A stretch of DNA of 64,000 nucleotides from Acinetobacter sp. ANC 4558 (GCF_002135375.1 NZ_NEGH01000001.1:450454-514453); one strand, 5' to 3'; counted from the first letter of the stretch, positions 39,021 to 49,239 are shown. Notes: generated by a model from the sequence alone, not told the origin. Numbers and translations are program-made.

Positions 39021-40238
39021 TTAGTGTTCAGCCCACTCGACGCTTGCAAGGTCAATACCTTCTTTATACATGTCCCAAAGCGGAGAAAGTTCACGTAATT
39101 TCTCAACAGCAGCTTTAGTAATGTCTAATACGTGATCAATATCTGACTCAGTCGTATATTGACCAAAACTGAAACGAATTGAGCTATGTGCTAGCTCATC
39201 AGATAAGCCTAATGCACGAAGTACATATGAAGGCTCTAGAGTTGCAGATGTACATGCAGAACCTGAAGATACAGCAACGTCTTTAAGTGCCATCATTAAA
39301 GATTCGCCTTCAACAAAGTTGAAGCTTACATTTAGATAGTTTGCAACATTATAAGTTGGATGACCATTTAAGAAGATTTGTTCTAAATCTTGTAAACCAT
39401 TCCATAATCTGTCACGAAGAACTCGAATGCGCGCTTGTTCTGCAGCTAAATTTTTACCTGCGAGTTCAAATGCTTCACCCATACCCACAATTTGATGTGT
39501 TGCTAAAGTACCTGAACGCATGCCACGTTCATGACCACCGCCATGCATTTGTGCTTTTAGACGAACACGTGGTGAACGACGTACAAATAGTGCACCAATA
39601 CCTTTAGGACCGTAAATTTTATGTGCTGAGAAGCTCATAAGATCGACTTTCATCGTTGATAAATCAATTTCAACTTTTCCTGCTGCTTGTGCTGCATCAA
39701 CATGGAAGAAAATCTTATTCGCACGAGTAATTTCGCCAATTGCTGCAACATCTGTAACAGTCCCAATTTCATTGTTGACCATCATTAGTGAAACAAGAAT
39801 AGTATCTGGACGGATTGCTGCTTGTACCATTTCAGGTGTAATTAAACCAGTGCGAGCCTCAGGTTCAATATAAGTAATTTCGAAACCTTCAGATTCTAAC
39901 TCACGACAACTGTCTAATATTGCTTTATGTTCAATTTTACTGGTAATGATATGCTTGCCTTTAGACGCATAAAATTGAGCTACACCTTTAAGCGCTAGGT
40001 TGTCAGACTCAGTTGCACCAGATGTCCACACAATTTCACGTGGATCAGCTTTAATAAGATTTGCAACTTGTTCACGTGCATATTCAACTTTTTCTTCTGC
40101 TTGCCAACCGTAAGCATGAGAACGAGAAGCCGCATTGCCAAAAGTGCCATCAAATGTTAAACATTCCATCATGCGTTCAGCAACTTGAGGGTCTACAGGG
40201 GTGGTTGCTGCATAATCAAGATAAATTGGGCGTTTCAT
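39021..40238 (-). CDS. iscS: Cysteine desulfurase IscS
   Basis: This 405-residue PLP enzyme takes sulfur from cysteine for Fe-S clusters, thiolated tRNA and other uses. The N-terminus is [14 protein letters not shown], the PLP lysine is in [10 protein letters not shown], and the mobile-loop Cys is in SSGSACTS. The C-terminal ASVEWAEH matches the IscS end that contacts IscU. It lies 1-2 bases after the stop of iscR, so translation is coupled. Confidence 0.97.
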   Translation of the reverse strand: MKRPIYLDYAATTPVDPQVAERMMECLTFDGTFGNAASRSHAYGWQAEEKVEYAREQVANLIKADPREIVWTSGATESDNLALKGVAQFYASKGKHIITSKIEHKAILDSCRELESEGFEITYIEPEARTGLITPEMVQAAIRPDTILVSLMMVNNEIGTVTDVAAIGEITRANKIFFHVDAAQAAGKVEIDLSTMKVDLMSFSAHKIYGPKGIGALFVRRSPRVRLKAQMHGGGHERGMRSGTLATHQIVGMGEAFELAGKNLAAEQARIRVLRDRLWNGLQDLEQIFLNGHPTYNVANYLNVSFNFVEGESLMMALKDVAVSSGSACTSATLEPSYVLRALGLSDELAHSSIRFSFGQYTTESDIDHVLDITKAAVEKLRELSPLWDMYKEGIDLASVEWAEH

Positions 40239-40239
40239 T

Positions 40240-40713
40240 TCAAATACCTGTAACCGATAATAAGTCTGAATCTAGATGAGCTGAATTTTGGCGAATGGCA
40301 ACTGTCTGAACGTTGTCTCGTGCTAAAAGATCAGCGAGCGTGATTTTCTGTAAATAATCAGCAATATGGTCAGAAAGTTCTTGCCATAAATCGTGTGTCA
40401 AACACATTGCGCCATTTTGACAATTACCTTTATGGTCGCAGCGTGTCGCATTCACAGTTTCATTTACAGCTTCAATGATTTCTAATACTGTGATCTCATT
40501 TGCTGCTTTTGCGAGATGGTAACCACCATTAGCACCACGGATACTGGAAACGAGACCATGACGTTTTAGTTTTGCAAATAACTGTTCAAGGTATGCAACA
40601 GAAATCGTTTGACGTGTTGCAATTTCGGCAAGAGTGATCGTTTGTTCAGTTGGCTGCAAAGCTAAATCAAGTAGAGCAGTCACTGCGTAACGACCGCGAG
40701 TGGTTAAGCGCAT
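40240..40713 (-). CDS. iscR: Iron-sulfur regulator IscR
   Basis: This 157-residue Rrf2-family regulator begins [19 protein letters not shown]; the longer frame upstream has no likeness and overlaps the promoter. The cluster ligands are Cys-x5-Cys-x5-Cys in [13 protein letters not shown] plus His in LTHDLW. With a [2Fe-2S] cluster it represses its own operon by binding type 1 sites; one such site overlaps the -35 here. It leads the operon iscRSUA-hscBA-fdx. Confidence 0.97.
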   Translation of the reverse strand: MRLTTRGRYAVTALLDLALQPTEQTITLAEIATRQTISVAYLEQLFAKLKRHGLVSSIRGANGGYHLAKAANEITVLEIIEAVNETVNATRCDHKGNCQNGAMCLTHDLWQELSDHIADYLQKITLADLLARDNVQTVAIRQNSAHLDSDLLSVTGI

Positions 40714-40747
40714 GATTCGATACACATGAATTAGACTAGATAAACCA

Positions 40748-40776
40748 ATTCTATGAATCCTGACTAAATTAGTCAA
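40748..40776 (-). promoter_or_regulatory. isc operon promoter with IscR type 1-like operator
   Basis: On the minus strand TTGACT (40776-40771) and TAGAAT (40753-40748) are 17 bp apart, 35 bases before the iscR start. The perfect palindrome TGACTAAATTAGTCA (40761-40775) overlaps the -35, matching the core of IscR type 1 sites (TGACT/AGTCA). Repression by holo-IscR is expected from the family. Confidence 0.85.
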
Positions 40777-40831
40777 GTTTTTATTTAAGCAGAATATAAG
40801 ATAATTTTAAGCGCGAAAAAGTGGATTTTTA

Positions 40832-41476
40832 TTATGTACAAAGATTATACACTAAAAGTAAGCTTAAAAGTATGATTACTGCGATATAAGTATAATTCAA
40901 GCTTTTTTGGTTTCTTCGCATACGTCGAATACGATTTTTATACTGTTTAATTTCAATTTCTAAAGTGTTAATTTTAGAACGTTGTTGATTTATTTTATCT
41001 AATAAAGGTGTGATTCGTTTTTGCGATGAAATTAAACTTTCATTATCAACGGATGTTTTTAACCATTGTTTCCAGTCTGAAAAAATATGAGCGATGCTAA
41101 AAGATAAGATCAGATCTCTGAATTCATCTTTTAAAATGCTGTCACCACTGATACGCATTGCGCGAATACTTCGACGATTCGAAAAAAATAAGATTTGAAT
41201 TAAATCCATTAGAGTTGTTCGGACTTCTAAATCCACAGGATCATTTGGTGGATTAACATCAAACAATATACCATGAGTATCAAATTGAAGATAAATATCA
41301 AAATATGGAATATAGCTATTAATTTTAATGCTTACTTTATTGTCGATGAATTTTTTAGCTTGGAGTGCTATCACGCGATCATGTTTTACAATAAAAGAGA
41401 AAATTGTTTCAATAACAATTAAAATAGTCGTTAGCAACAAGTTTGGTACTTTTGTTTTTTGTTGCGAATCGCTCAT
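40832..41476 (-). CDS. Hypothetical protein with two membrane segments and coiled coil (214 aa)
   Basis: I do not recognise this protein. It has a hydrophobic segment near 13-31, a soluble mixed domain (about 45-150, with NPPNDPVDLEVRTTLMDLI), a charged coiled coil (about 160-190, RSKINTLEIEIKQYKNRI) and a C-terminal membrane segment (196-212). The middle part faintly resembles SCP2/UbiJ-like domains but this is too weak to name. It lies just upstream of the isc promoter, transcribed the same way, with 55 bases to the operator. Confidence 0.68.
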   Translation of the reverse strand: MSDSQQKTKVPNLLLTTILIVIETIFSFIVKHDRVIALQAKKFIDNKVSIKINSYIPYFDIYLQFDTHGILFDVNPPNDPVDLEVRTTLMDLIQILFFSNRRSIRAMRISGDSILKDEFRDLILSFSIAHIFSDWKQWLKTSVDNESLISSQKRITPLLDKINQQRSKINTLEIEIKQYKNRIRRMRRNQKSLNYTYIAVIILLSLLLVYNLCT

Positions 41477-41743
41477 AAATAATCCTTGAAACTAAAAAAA
41501 CATCCAAATTTTAATTGATTTGGTCTAAAGCATATAAAGAAGCTTTGTAGAACAGTTCTGCAAAAGGTGCAAGTACTAGTTTTGTTATTATAGGTCTAAT
41601 TTTAAGATTTTTAATCATAATGTGTTTAAAATAAAGACTAAATACCTAAAAATTAGACAAAATATGTTTGTGAGTCTAGTTTAAATAAAAATCATGTGAA
41701 AAATATATGTATTCAAATAAAGAAAAGTAGGGAGTGTAATGTT

Positions 41744-42136
41744 GTGGAATATGGTAATTCTAAGTTGGATTTTAAAAAATATACCAAGCAGATTTGGTTG
41801 GCAGGTTTAGGTGCTTTTTCAAAAGCTGAAGAAGAAGGAAGTAAATTGTTTGAAACACTCGTACAGACTGGATCTGAATTAGAGGCGAAATCGAAGGAAA
41901 TTAGTAACTATGATACGAATGAAATTTCAAAAAAAACAAAAAGCTCTGTCATTGAAACAAAAGATAAAATAGAAAAATTAGTTGAATATGGTATTTATCA
42001 ATCATTAAGTAAAATGGGATTAGTGACAGTTAAAGATCTTCAAAAGTTAGAAAAAATGATCTTAGAATTGCATCAGAAAATTGATATAATTCTGGAAGAA
42101 AATAATGAAATTAAAAATAATATTCAGCAAAAATAA
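41744..42136 (+). CDS. Phasin/PHA granule-associated family protein
   Basis: The best start is GTG at 41744, with GGGAG nine bases upstream, giving 130 residues; an ATG at 41696 would add 16 residues lacking family likeness. The opening KKYTKQIWLAGLGAFSKAEEEGSKLFETLVQTG is the signature of the poly(hydroxyalkanoate) granule-associated family. The C-terminal part forms a coiled coil (LEKMILELHQKIDIIL). Phasins coat storage granules, but many bacteria without PHA carry this family with unclear role. No pha genes lie nearby. Confidence 0.82.
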   Translation: MEYGNSKLDFKKYTKQIWLAGLGAFSKAEEEGSKLFETLVQTGSELEAKSKEISNYDTNEISKKTKSSVIETKDKIEKLVEYGIYQSLSKMGLVTVKDLQKLEKMILELHQKIDIILEENNEIKNNIQQK

Positions 42137-42309
42137 TTTTTTTTAAACTGGTTCACGCTTTCAAGGTGTTTTTTTTCTACTTATTTTGTACAAATCAGCG
42201 AGCTAAGTATTGCTTTTGACCTTAAAGCATTGTTATAAAGGCACTACGGTAATTCAAACTAAATCTTTGGACCTTGCTTAAATAAACGAATTAAGAGGAC
42301 GAAATCTTC

Positions 42310-42582
42310 ATGAATAAATCAGAATTAATTGATGCTATTGCAGAAAAAGGGGGATTGTCTAAGACTGATGCTGGAAAAGCCTTAGATGCTACGATTGCTT
42401 CAATTTCAGAAGCTTTAAAAACGGGTGATACAGTTACACTAGTGGGTTTTGGTACTTTTAGTGTGAAAGAACGTGCGGCTCGCACAGGTCGTAATCCACA
42501 AACTGGTGCAACTTTACAAATCGAAGCAAGTAAAGTTCCTAGCTTTAAAGCGGGTAAAGGCTTAAAAGATGCAGTAGCATAA
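42310..42582 (+). CDS. hupB: DNA-binding protein HU
   Basis: This 90-residue histone-like protein begins [25 protein letters not shown], and has the arm sequence [10 protein letters not shown] with the intercalating proline, ending in [12 protein letters not shown]. It is a homodimer that bends and compacts DNA. GAGGA lies 9 bases before the ATG. It has a terminator and precedes ppiD, the same order as in E. coli and Pseudomonas (hupB-ppiD). Confidence 0.97.
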   Translation: MNKSELIDAIAEKGGLSKTDAGKALDATIASISEALKTGDTVTLVGFGTFSVKERAARTGRNPQTGATLQIEASKVPSFKAGKGLKDAVA

Positions 42583-42596
42583 ATTTTAAGTACCTA

Positions 42597-42622
42597 AAAC
42601 GCGCCTTGAGGCGCGTTTTTTT
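42597..42622 (+). terminator. Terminator after hupB
   Basis: AAAACGCGCC and GGCGCGTTTT arms with a 4-nt loop and T-run follow the hupB stop. Confidence 0.95.
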
Positions 42623-42708
42623 ATGAAACATATAAATAAATGTTTGTAAGCATTCATTCACTCATGATTTTCGGGTAAAATCTCGCTAAAATAAAATTTG
42701 GAATACTT

Positions 42709-44586
42709 ATGGAATCTTTTCGTAAAGCTATTAAAGGTTGGTTCGGCAAAGTATTGCTGGTCTTATTTTTAATTCCTTTCGCATTTGTTGGTATTGAAGG
42801 ACTTTTTAGTAGTAAGCAAAGTGAAGACACTGTTGAGACGGTTAATGGTCAGCCTATTTCTAAAAAAGAATTAGAACAAGTGAGTAATTCGTTCAAGCAA
42901 CAATACCTACAATATACAAATGGCGATGAGACGCTTTTAAATCAGACTTTTATTCAAGAACAAGCTTTAGAGTCCATCGTTAAACAGGCATTGTTGCAAG
43001 ATCAGGCAAAAAAATTAGGAATTTCTTTAAGTAATAAACAAATTGAATTAATGATTCAGCAGCAACCAAGTTTTCAGGAAAATGGTAAATTTTCACCTGA
43101 ATTATTTGAGCAATATTTAAAAAGCCAAGGGTTTCCAAATAGTGAGTCATTTATTGCAGGGATTCGTCAAGATCATGCTTTAAAAATGCTGACATCAACA
43201 CTTACAAGTTTTCCATTGGTTAGCCAACAAGATGTTAAGCAAATTGTAGACTTACAAATTGAACAACGGACTTTGCATTTAGCAAGCATTAATTTAGATA
43301 AGTATAAGCAAGGTATTCAAGTTACAGCGAAAGACATTCAGAATTATTATAATAAACATTCAAAATCGCTGAAACAATTTGAAAATGTAGATGTGGATTT
43401 CATTGAGATTTCACCTGAAAATATTACAACGGCTAATCTTGAAACCACAGATGCTGAACTTCAGCAAGCGTATCAAAAATTTGTTGAAATAAGTAAAGCT
43501 ACTGCCAAGCCTGTTATTAACCAGATTTTAATTACAACAGAAGGTCGTACCGAAGCTCAAGCGAAACAGCGTGCGGATGTTGCTTATGATGAGTTAAATA
43601 AAGGTGCAACATTTGCCAATGTAGCTGCAAAATATTCAGAAGATCCGAATAGCAAGAATAATGGTGGTACGTTATCTGCATATGAAAAAGGTGCTTTTGG
43701 TGAGGCCTTTGATACGACTGTTGAAAGCTTGAAAAGTGGTCAAACATCAGCACCTGTAAAAACCCAGTATGGTTATCAAATTATTCAAGTATTAACACCG
43801 ACTGTTGATGTTCCATCTTTTGACAGTAAAAAAGATGAATTACTTGCACAAGTGAAAAAAGCAAAGACTGAAAATGCATTTTCTGATGCGGTAAATAGTT
43901 TAAATGAACTTGTCGTGAGTAATGATGCACTTGATGTTGTATCACAAGAAATTAAAGGTACTCAGGTTCAATCTGTTAAAAAACTTTCTTTAAGTACGCA
44001 TCATCCAGTTTTAAGTCACCCTAATGTGAAAGTTAAACTATTTAATGAAGATGTTAAAAATGGTGATCGTAATGCTTCGAGTAGTATTCAATTAGAGAAT
44101 GGTAATATTGTATGGGTAAAAGTCCGTGCATATCATCCAGCAGGCGTACAAACTCTAGCAGAAGCAACTCCGCGTATTAAAACCAAGATTATTGAAGAGA
44201 AGGCAATAGCTGCTGCTAAAGCAGAAATTGCGAAGACTTTGGCTGAGTTTAAAACAGAACCAGCTACAACAGTACTTGCTAAATCCAAACTTCATTTTGA
44301 AGGTGCAGGTGAGTTTACGCGTGATAAATTAATGCCACAAATTGAAAAAGTTGCATTTAGTTTGCCAACACCTAAACAAGGGATGTGGTCTGTATCAACT
44401 GCATCCTTACCGAATGAGTTAATTGTTGTTGCGGTATCTGCTGTGAATCATGAACTTGCTAAAGATTTAAAACCGGAAGATCTAGATGGTTTAAAACAGG
44501 CTTATATGCAATTACGTGGTCAACAAGAGCTAGATGCTTATACACAGTATTTAAAATCGAATGCTAAAATTGTGAAAAATAAATAA
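42709..44586 (+). CDS. ppiD: Periplasmic folding chaperone/peptidyl-prolyl isomerase PpiD
   Basis: This 625-residue protein is anchored by one N-terminal membrane segment (about 12-30) and faces the periplasm. A SurA-like N-domain follows and then a parvulin domain (about 255-365: VINQILITTEGRTEAQAKQ...FGEAFDTTVESLKSGQTSAPVKTQ). PpiD helps proteins leaving the Sec translocon. The parvulin domain in E. coli PpiD is not catalytic, so activity is uncertain here. It follows hupB as usual. Confidence 0.94.
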   Translation: MESFRKAIKGWFGKVLLVLFLIPFAFVGIEGLFSSKQSEDTVETVNGQPISKKELEQVSNSFKQQYLQYTNGDETLLNQTFIQEQALESIVKQALLQDQAKKLGISLSNKQIELMIQQQPSFQENGKFSPELFEQYLKSQGFPNSESFIAGIRQDHALKMLTSTLTSFPLVSQQDVKQIVDLQIEQRTLHLASINLDKYKQGIQVTAKDIQNYYNKHSKSLKQFENVDVDFIEISPENITTANLETTDAELQQAYQKFVEISKATAKPVINQILITTEGRTEAQAKQRADVAYDELNKGATFANVAAKYSEDPNSKNNGGTLSAYEKGAFGEAFDTTVESLKSGQTSAPVKTQYGYQIIQVLTPTVDVPSFDSKKDELLAQVKKAKTENAFSDAVNSLNELVVSNDALDVVSQEIKGTQVQSVKKLSLSTHHPVLSHPNVKVKLFNEDVKNGDRNASSSIQLENGNIVWVKVRAYHPAGVQTLAEATPRIKTKIIEEKAIAAAKAEIAKTLAEFKTEPATTVLAKSKLHFEGAGEFTRDKLMPQIEKVAFSLPTPKQGMWSVSTASLPNELIVVAVSAVNHELAKDLKPEDLDGLKQAYMQLRGQQELDAYTQYLKSNAKIVKNK

Positions 44587-44596
44587 TCCTCTCATT

Positions 44597-44626
44597 AAAA
44601 AAAGCCACCTTCGGGTGGCTTTTTTA
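44597..44626. terminator. Bidirectional terminator between ppiD and the DUF2797 gene
   Basis: AAAAAAGCCACC and GGTGGCTTTTTT arms with a 4-nt loop lie between converging stops at 44586 and 44637. Confidence 0.94.
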
Positions 44627-44636
44627 CATGCATCAC

Positions 44637-45524
44637 TTATTCACTACGAACTTTAATTTCATAACCCGTGTATTTTCGAATATTGATGACACCAGTGTCT
44701 AAAATTAAATACTGACCCTTAATTCCTTGTAGCCTACCTCGAATTGTAGGGGTTTTGTCTAGATTATGAGATTTAATCTTTTCTGGATATTGCTCAACTG
44801 GATAAATAAACTCACGTGCTAGCTCGTGATCTAATAATTCAATATTTTCATTAAATTCTAAATGTTGACTATATTCATTACGAATATTCTGAATTTTAGG
44901 TGCAAATTCATCAATAAGCCGATCTTTAATTTCAACTAAATTGATTGGATCCGCTTCGCCTTTCAAAAGTTTTCGCCAATCTGTTTTATCTGCAACTTGA
45001 GTACCAAACATGATTTCAAGTTGTCCAGATAGTCGTCTAGAACCTACTTTCATGATGGGTAGTGCTTGAGTTGCGCCTTGATCTAACCAGCGCGTTGGCA
45101 TTTGTCCTAGGCGGGTAATACCAATTTTTAAGGCGCTAGAATTGGCGAGATAAACAATATGCGGTTGAAAACAAACTTCATGTGCAAACTCATCTTCTCG
45201 GCATGTACCTAGGTGGTAATGACATGTTTCAGGTTTCATGATGCACATATCACAAGATGCTTTTGTTTTAAAACATTTAAAACAATGACCTTGAGAAAAT
45301 GATTTATTGGTTTTATTTCCACATGAAATACAGAATATTTTTCCAGTCCATTCAATTTCAATTTCTTGTCCTAAACGAAATGGAAGTTCAAATTCTGATC
45401 GATCTAAAATAAATTTATATTCGACATTTGCTTTGTGAGTCTGATGTTCAGTTAAACTAATGTCTATGAGGCCTGCACGCATTTTGTGGCATATGCCTTG
45501 TAATTCCATAAGATACTCACTCAA
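44637..45524 (-). CDS. DUF2797-family zinc-knuckle protein
   Basis: This 295-residue protein has a cysteine-rich middle with three CxxC knuckles (65/68, 81/84, 91/94) and further Cys at 101 and 108, likely binding zinc. A VYLANSSALKIGITR segment just after resembles the start of a GIY-YIG-type fold, but the catalytic residues are not secure. The family (DUF2797) has no proven function. It diverges from a short unknown gene at 45540, with only 15 bases between the starts. Confidence 0.8.
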   Translation of the reverse strand: MSEYLMELQGICHKMRAGLIDISLTEHQTHKANVEYKFILDRSEFELPFRLGQEIEIEWTGKIFCISCGNKTNKSFSQGHCFKCFKTKASCDMCIMKPETCHYHLGTCREDEFAHEVCFQPHIVYLANSSALKIGITRLGQMPTRWLDQGATQALPIMKVGSRRLSGQLEIMFGTQVADKTDWRKLLKGEADPINLVEIKDRLIDEFAPKIQNIRNEYSQHLEFNENIELLDHELAREFIYPVEQYPEKIKSHNLDKTPTIRGRLQGIKGQYLILDTGVINIRKYTGYEIKVRSE

Positions 45525-45539
45525 TATAAGGATGCGGCT

Positions 45540-46010
45540 ATGGCTGAGTTAAATGTCATCACTTCTATGCTAGACGATTTATTCAAAGAACAGCCTATAC
45601 ATACCGCATTATGTATTGGTCAAAACTTGCAACAATACAATAATAGTCATTCGATTCAATGGCAGTATTTTAGCGTATCTGAGCTATTAAGTCTGCCTTT
45701 CACACAGCGATATGATTTGGCTTTTGTATGTTTTGATGTTTTAGAAGTGAAAATATGCTCATTAGCGGATAAAACACAAATTTTGGTTAAATTGAGAGAT
45801 TTATTTGCAAAACGGATTGTTGTCATTGCTCAAAGACAAGATGAAAAATTATTAAGATCATTAGGATTTACTCAATTTATTGATCAAACCCTACATGCCA
45901 ATGATTTTGCCTTGTGGCAATTTAATATTTTGACGTATAAAAACGTGCCAGATTGGTTGAATGCTAAATTTTGGGCAAATCCTAAGAATTGGAATAAATT
46001 TCGTTGGTAA
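45540..46010 (+). CDS. Hypothetical protein (156 aa, DUF6231-like)
   Basis: The protein is 156 residues and begins MAELNVITSML; it has no signal peptide or membrane segment. An alternating hydrophobic strand pattern (ALCIGQNL, YDLAFVCFDV, RIVVIAQRQ) resembles a methyltransferase-like Rossmann core, lacking a clear SAM motif. The Trp-rich end (WLNAKFWANPKNWNKFRW) recalls the DUF6231 family of gammaproteobacteria. The name is tentative. It diverges from the DUF2797 gene, so the two may be co-regulated. Confidence 0.7.
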   Translation: MAELNVITSMLDDLFKEQPIHTALCIGQNLQQYNNSHSIQWQYFSVSELLSLPFTQRYDLAFVCFDVLEVKICSLADKTQILVKLRDLFAKRIVVIAQRQDEKLLRSLGFTQFIDQTLHANDFALWQFNILTYKNVPDWLNAKFWANPKNWNKFRW

Positions 46011-46046
46011 TCTAGGAAATAAGCGTGAGTCATTTTTTATAAGAAT

Positions 46047-46074
46047 AAAAAAGCCACCATTTGGTGGCTTTTTA
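46047..46074. terminator. Bidirectional terminator between the 156-aa gene and the porin
   Basis: AAAAAAGCCACC and GGTGGCTTTTT arms with a 4-nt loop lie between converging stops at 46010 and 46097. Its stem resembles that at 44597-44626. Confidence 0.93.
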
Positions 46075-46096
46075 AAACATTGTCTAAAGTGGTGAC

Positions 46097-47197
46097 TTAG
46101 AAATCGTAACGTAAACCTAAAGATAATGCTAATGGGCTTTGATCAAGTGCATTTACACCTTGATCTGATCCAGGAACATTACTACGCGCTTGATTCCATG
46201 GTGTTAAGTTTGCATTTTTATCATTGATCATGCTTGCTAAGTTAGCATAAACACGTACCGCTGGATCAAGTTTATGTTCTACACCAACTGCCAGTAGTGT
46301 TGAGTTCATTTTATCTGCATCGACATCACGATAGAATACTTGTCCTCTTACAGAGGTTTTTTCTGTAAGTTTGTATTCAGCGCCAATACCATACACGTTG
46401 GCATCTGCATTACGCATTTTGTCTTTCGCAGAGAGACCATTTAAGTTGTCTTTGTCTAAGCTGGTGTATTGATAAAAACCAGCTAGATTTAACTCAGGTG
46501 TAACTTTATAAGAACCTGCTAAACGGAAACCATCACGCTCGCCACGGCTTGCTTTTTCTTGGAAATATTCGTAAGCAGAAGAAACGCTTAACGGACCGTT
46601 TTTATAATTTACACCGAGGTCATAAGATTTCGATTTTTTATTTGGTGCTTTTGTTTCATCATCATAAATCATGGTTGAGTTATGAAGTGATAAAGCACCA
46701 ACAACATTGAAACCTTGGTAAGTTGGAGATTGGTATTCAATGGTATTCGGATTACGTTCATCAAAACGGTGATTGTATGCACGCGTAATTGTACGTAAAT
46801 CACCAACCATATCGCCAAAGTAGTTGATTGGACCACGAGCTGCCTTGAATGGGCTGTCGAAGCGACCTACTTTAACTTGACCAAAGTCACCTTTAAGACC
46901 AACGAATGTATCGCGAGTAGAAAAGTCGATAGATTCTTTATCTTCTGAACCGCTAGAGAAGTTAATTTGTGATTCAATTTGTGCAAATGCAGTCATGCCA
47001 TTCGCTAATTTTTGATCTGCTTTAAAACCTAAACGTGATGAGTTAGAAGATAAAGCAACTTCTTTATAGTCCTTGCCATCATTTAAATAATCTAGTGAAA
47101 CGTGTGCACGACCATAAACCTTCACATCCGCAGCAGATGCGAGTAAAGGTGTCATGAATGTTGCCCCAATTGCGACTGCACATAACGTTTTTTTCAT
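46097..47197 (-). CDS. General outer-membrane porin (16-strand type)
   Basis: The 366-residue precursor has a clean signal peptide (MKKTLCAVAIGATFMTPLLASA, cleavage before ADVKVYGR). The mature start VYGRAHVSLDYL and the final LSLGLRYDF, with C-terminal Phe, are typical of gram-negative porins of the OmpC/neisserial type. Alternating beta strands and a strongly conserved GDFGQVKVGRFDSPFK segment support it. It forms trimeric diffusion channels. This is distinct from the OmpA-like and OprD-like porins of Acinetobacter. Solute preference is unknown. Confidence 0.93.
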   Translation of the reverse strand: MKKTLCAVAIGATFMTPLLASAADVKVYGRAHVSLDYLNDGKDYKEVALSSNSSRLGFKADQKLANGMTAFAQIESQINFSSGSEDKESIDFSTRDTFVGLKGDFGQVKVGRFDSPFKAARGPINYFGDMVGDLRTITRAYNHRFDERNPNTIEYQSPTYQGFNVVGALSLHNSTMIYDDETKAPNKKSKSYDLGVNYKNGPLSVSSAYEYFQEKASRGERDGFRLAGSYKVTPELNLAGFYQYTSLDKDNLNGLSAKDKMRNADANVYGIGAEYKLTEKTSVRGQVFYRDVDADKMNSTLLAVGVEHKLDPAVRVYANLASMINDKNANLTPWNQARSNVPGSDQGVNALDQSPLALSLGLRYDF

Positions 47198-47690
47198 TTC
47201 TTACTCCGTTGAAGACATTTATTTTTGTCTTTAAATTTACAGAAGTCATCGGTTTTGACTTCTAAACTTTGTTGGAGCACAGTATTTATGATGAATAAGT
47301 CATTCATATTAATGTTTTATGTCAGTATTATTAAAATGAATATTCAATGATGTTTTTCAATAATTAATTAATATTTTTTGGCAAGAAAATCGGTTAAATA
47401 TTAAAATTGAGGCTTAATTTTGCGCTAAATTTTTGTAATGAGCGATCGTTTCAAAGGCATATGATTCTGCTGATCTTTAAAATTTGGAAAATATAGTTAA
47501 CATATTGTTAATATGATTATTTATATAAAATATATTGATAAATATGATAATCATAAATTATTGTTTAAAAATGATGGTTTGAACGAAGTCTAAACAATAT
47601 TTTGCTTTTACAGCTTGACCTTAAACACTGTAGGCGCTCAGAATGTTGCGATTAGTTTATAAAAGGCAACCAAGAGGTTGATATAAAGCA
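47198..47690. other. Divergent promoter region between porin and metZ
   Basis: No gene is found in these 493 bp. TTAACATATTGTTAA (about 47508-47522) is a near-palindrome that could be an operator. TTGACCTTAAA at 47615-47625 lies 66-76 bases before metZ and recurs before hupB. A TGATAATCAT core at 47545-47554 is Fur-box-like but weak. The rest is A/T-rich. Confidence 0.45.
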
Positions 47691-48878
47691 ATGAGCCAAC
47701 AAAACGACATTGAATATCAAGTAGACACATTAGCAATTCGCACAGGTCATACTCGTAGTTTTGAAGGTGAACATGGTGAACCAATTTTCCTGACATCTTC
47801 ATTTGTTTATGAAAATGCAGCTGAAGCCGCTGCAAAATTTTCAGGACAAGAGCCTGGTAATATTTATACACGTTTTACAAACCCAACAGTGACAATGTTT
47901 GAAAAACGACTAGCTGCCATGGAAGGTGCAGAACGTGCTGTTGCGACTAGCTCTGGTATGGCTGCAATTATGGCAGTAGCAATGTCGTTTTTAAAGGTTG
48001 GTGACCATGTGGTATGCTCTCGTGCAGTTTTTGGTTCAACCGTTGCTTTATTTGAAAAATATGTAACTAAGTTTGGTGTAGCAGTAGATTTTGTAGATTT
48101 AACTGACTTAAATGCATGGAAAAATGCAATTAAACCAGAAACAAAATTATTATTTGTAGAGTCACCGTCAAATCCACTGGCTGAAATTGCAGATATTCAA
48201 GCTTTAGCAGATTTAGCGCATGCAAATGATGCTTTACTTGCAATAGATAATAGCTTTTGTACACCAGTATTACAGCAACCGATTAAGTTTGGTGCAGATC
48301 TAGTGGTTTATTCGGCAACTAAGTATTTAGATGGGCAGGGGCGTGCATTAGGTGGTGCTGTTGTTGGTAGTCATCAGTTACTAGAAGAAGTATTTGGGTA
48401 TGTACGTACTACAGGTCCTTCTATGAGCCCATTTAATGCTTGGGTTTTCTTGAAAGGTTTGGAAACGTTAAGCTTAAGAATGAAAGCACATTCAGAGGGT
48501 GCGCAAAAAATAGCTGAGTTTTTAGATAATCACCCGAAAGTAGAAAAAGTTTATTATGCAGGGCTGTCTGAACATGAAGGAAACGCACTGGCTGCTATGC
48601 AACAAAAAGGTTTTGGCGGAATTGTTTCTTTTGAAGTAAAGGGTGGTCGCGAAGGTGCGTGGACAGTCATTGATCATACACAATTTATTTCAATAACTGG
48701 AAATTTAGGTGATGTAAAATCTACAATTACACATCCTGCAACGACAACTCATGGTAAATTATCACCTGAAGCAAAAGCGGCAGCGGGAATTCGTGAAGGA
48801 TTAATTCGATTATCTGTTGGTTTAGAGGATATTGATGATATTATTGCGGACATTTCTCGTGGTTTAGATCTTATTTAA
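47691..48878 (+). CDS. metZ: O-succinylhomoserine sulfhydrylase MetZ
   Basis: This 395-residue PLP enzyme of the Cys/Met metabolism family makes homocysteine directly from O-succinylhomoserine and sulfide. The PLP lysine is in [25 protein letters not shown] and [22 protein letters not shown] are typical of MetZ. Acinetobacter and Pseudomonas use this direct path. It is followed by ebfC-recR after 19 bases, perhaps by read-through. Cytoplasmic. Confidence 0.94.
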   Translation: MSQQNDIEYQVDTLAIRTGHTRSFEGEHGEPIFLTSSFVYENAAEAAAKFSGQEPGNIYTRFTNPTVTMFEKRLAAMEGAERAVATSSGMAAIMAVAMSFLKVGDHVVCSRAVFGSTVALFEKYVTKFGVAVDFVDLTDLNAWKNAIKPETKLLFVESPSNPLAEIADIQALADLAHANDALLAIDNSFCTPVLQQPIKFGADLVVYSATKYLDGQGRALGGAVVGSHQLLEEVFGYVRTTGPSMSPFNAWVFLKGLETLSLRMKAHSEGAQKIAEFLDNHPKVEKVYYAGLSEHEGNALAAMQQKGFGGIVSFEVKGGREGAWTVIDHTQFISITGNLGDVKSTITHPATTTHGKLSPEAKAAAGIREGLIRLSVGLEDIDDIIADISRGLDLI

Positions 48879-48897
48879 AGATTGTTCGGAGTTATTT

Positions 48898-49227
48898 ATG
48901 AACATCAATATGTTGATGCAGCAAGCCCAGCGCATGCAAAAAGATGTAGAAAACAACATTAAGAAGGCGAAAGAGGAACTTGCTCAAACTGAAGTGCATG
49001 CTGAAGCAGGCGGTGGTTTAGTAAAAGTGACAATGACTTGCCGTAATGTGGTTAAACGTATCGAAATTAATCCTGAGTTACTTCAAGATGATGCAGACAT
49101 GATTGAAGACTTAATTGCAGCGGCAATGAATGATGCGGCACGTCAAGCAGAAACAATTTCGGAAGAGCGCTTAAAATCTGCAAACTCTGGAATGGGATTA
49201 CCACCAGGTTTAGCTGGAATGTTCTAA
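48898..49227 (+). CDS. ebfC: Nucleoid-associated protein YbaB/EbfC
   Basis: This 109-residue DNA-binding protein has the [24 protein letters not shown] opening and the [20 protein letters not shown] core, the family hallmark. It forms dimers that bind DNA. GGAG lies 8 bases before the ATG. The gene is 12 bases ahead of recR, the standard order across gammaproteobacteria. Confidence 0.96.
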   Translation: MNINMLMQQAQRMQKDVENNIKKAKEELAQTEVHAEAGGGLVKVTMTCRNVVKRIEINPELLQDDADMIEDLIAAAMNDAARQAETISEERLKSANSGMGLPPGLAGMF

Positions 49228-49239
49228 GGAAAAGTCGTT

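Noticed and set aside
40832..41476. UbiJ assignment for the 214-aa protein
   Set aside because: Likeness is confined to a few hydrophobic positions and the ubiE/ubiB neighbours are absent.
47541..47560. Fur box upstream of metZ/porin
   Set aside because: Only the central TGATAATCAT matches; the flanks do not, and neither neighbour is a typical iron gene.
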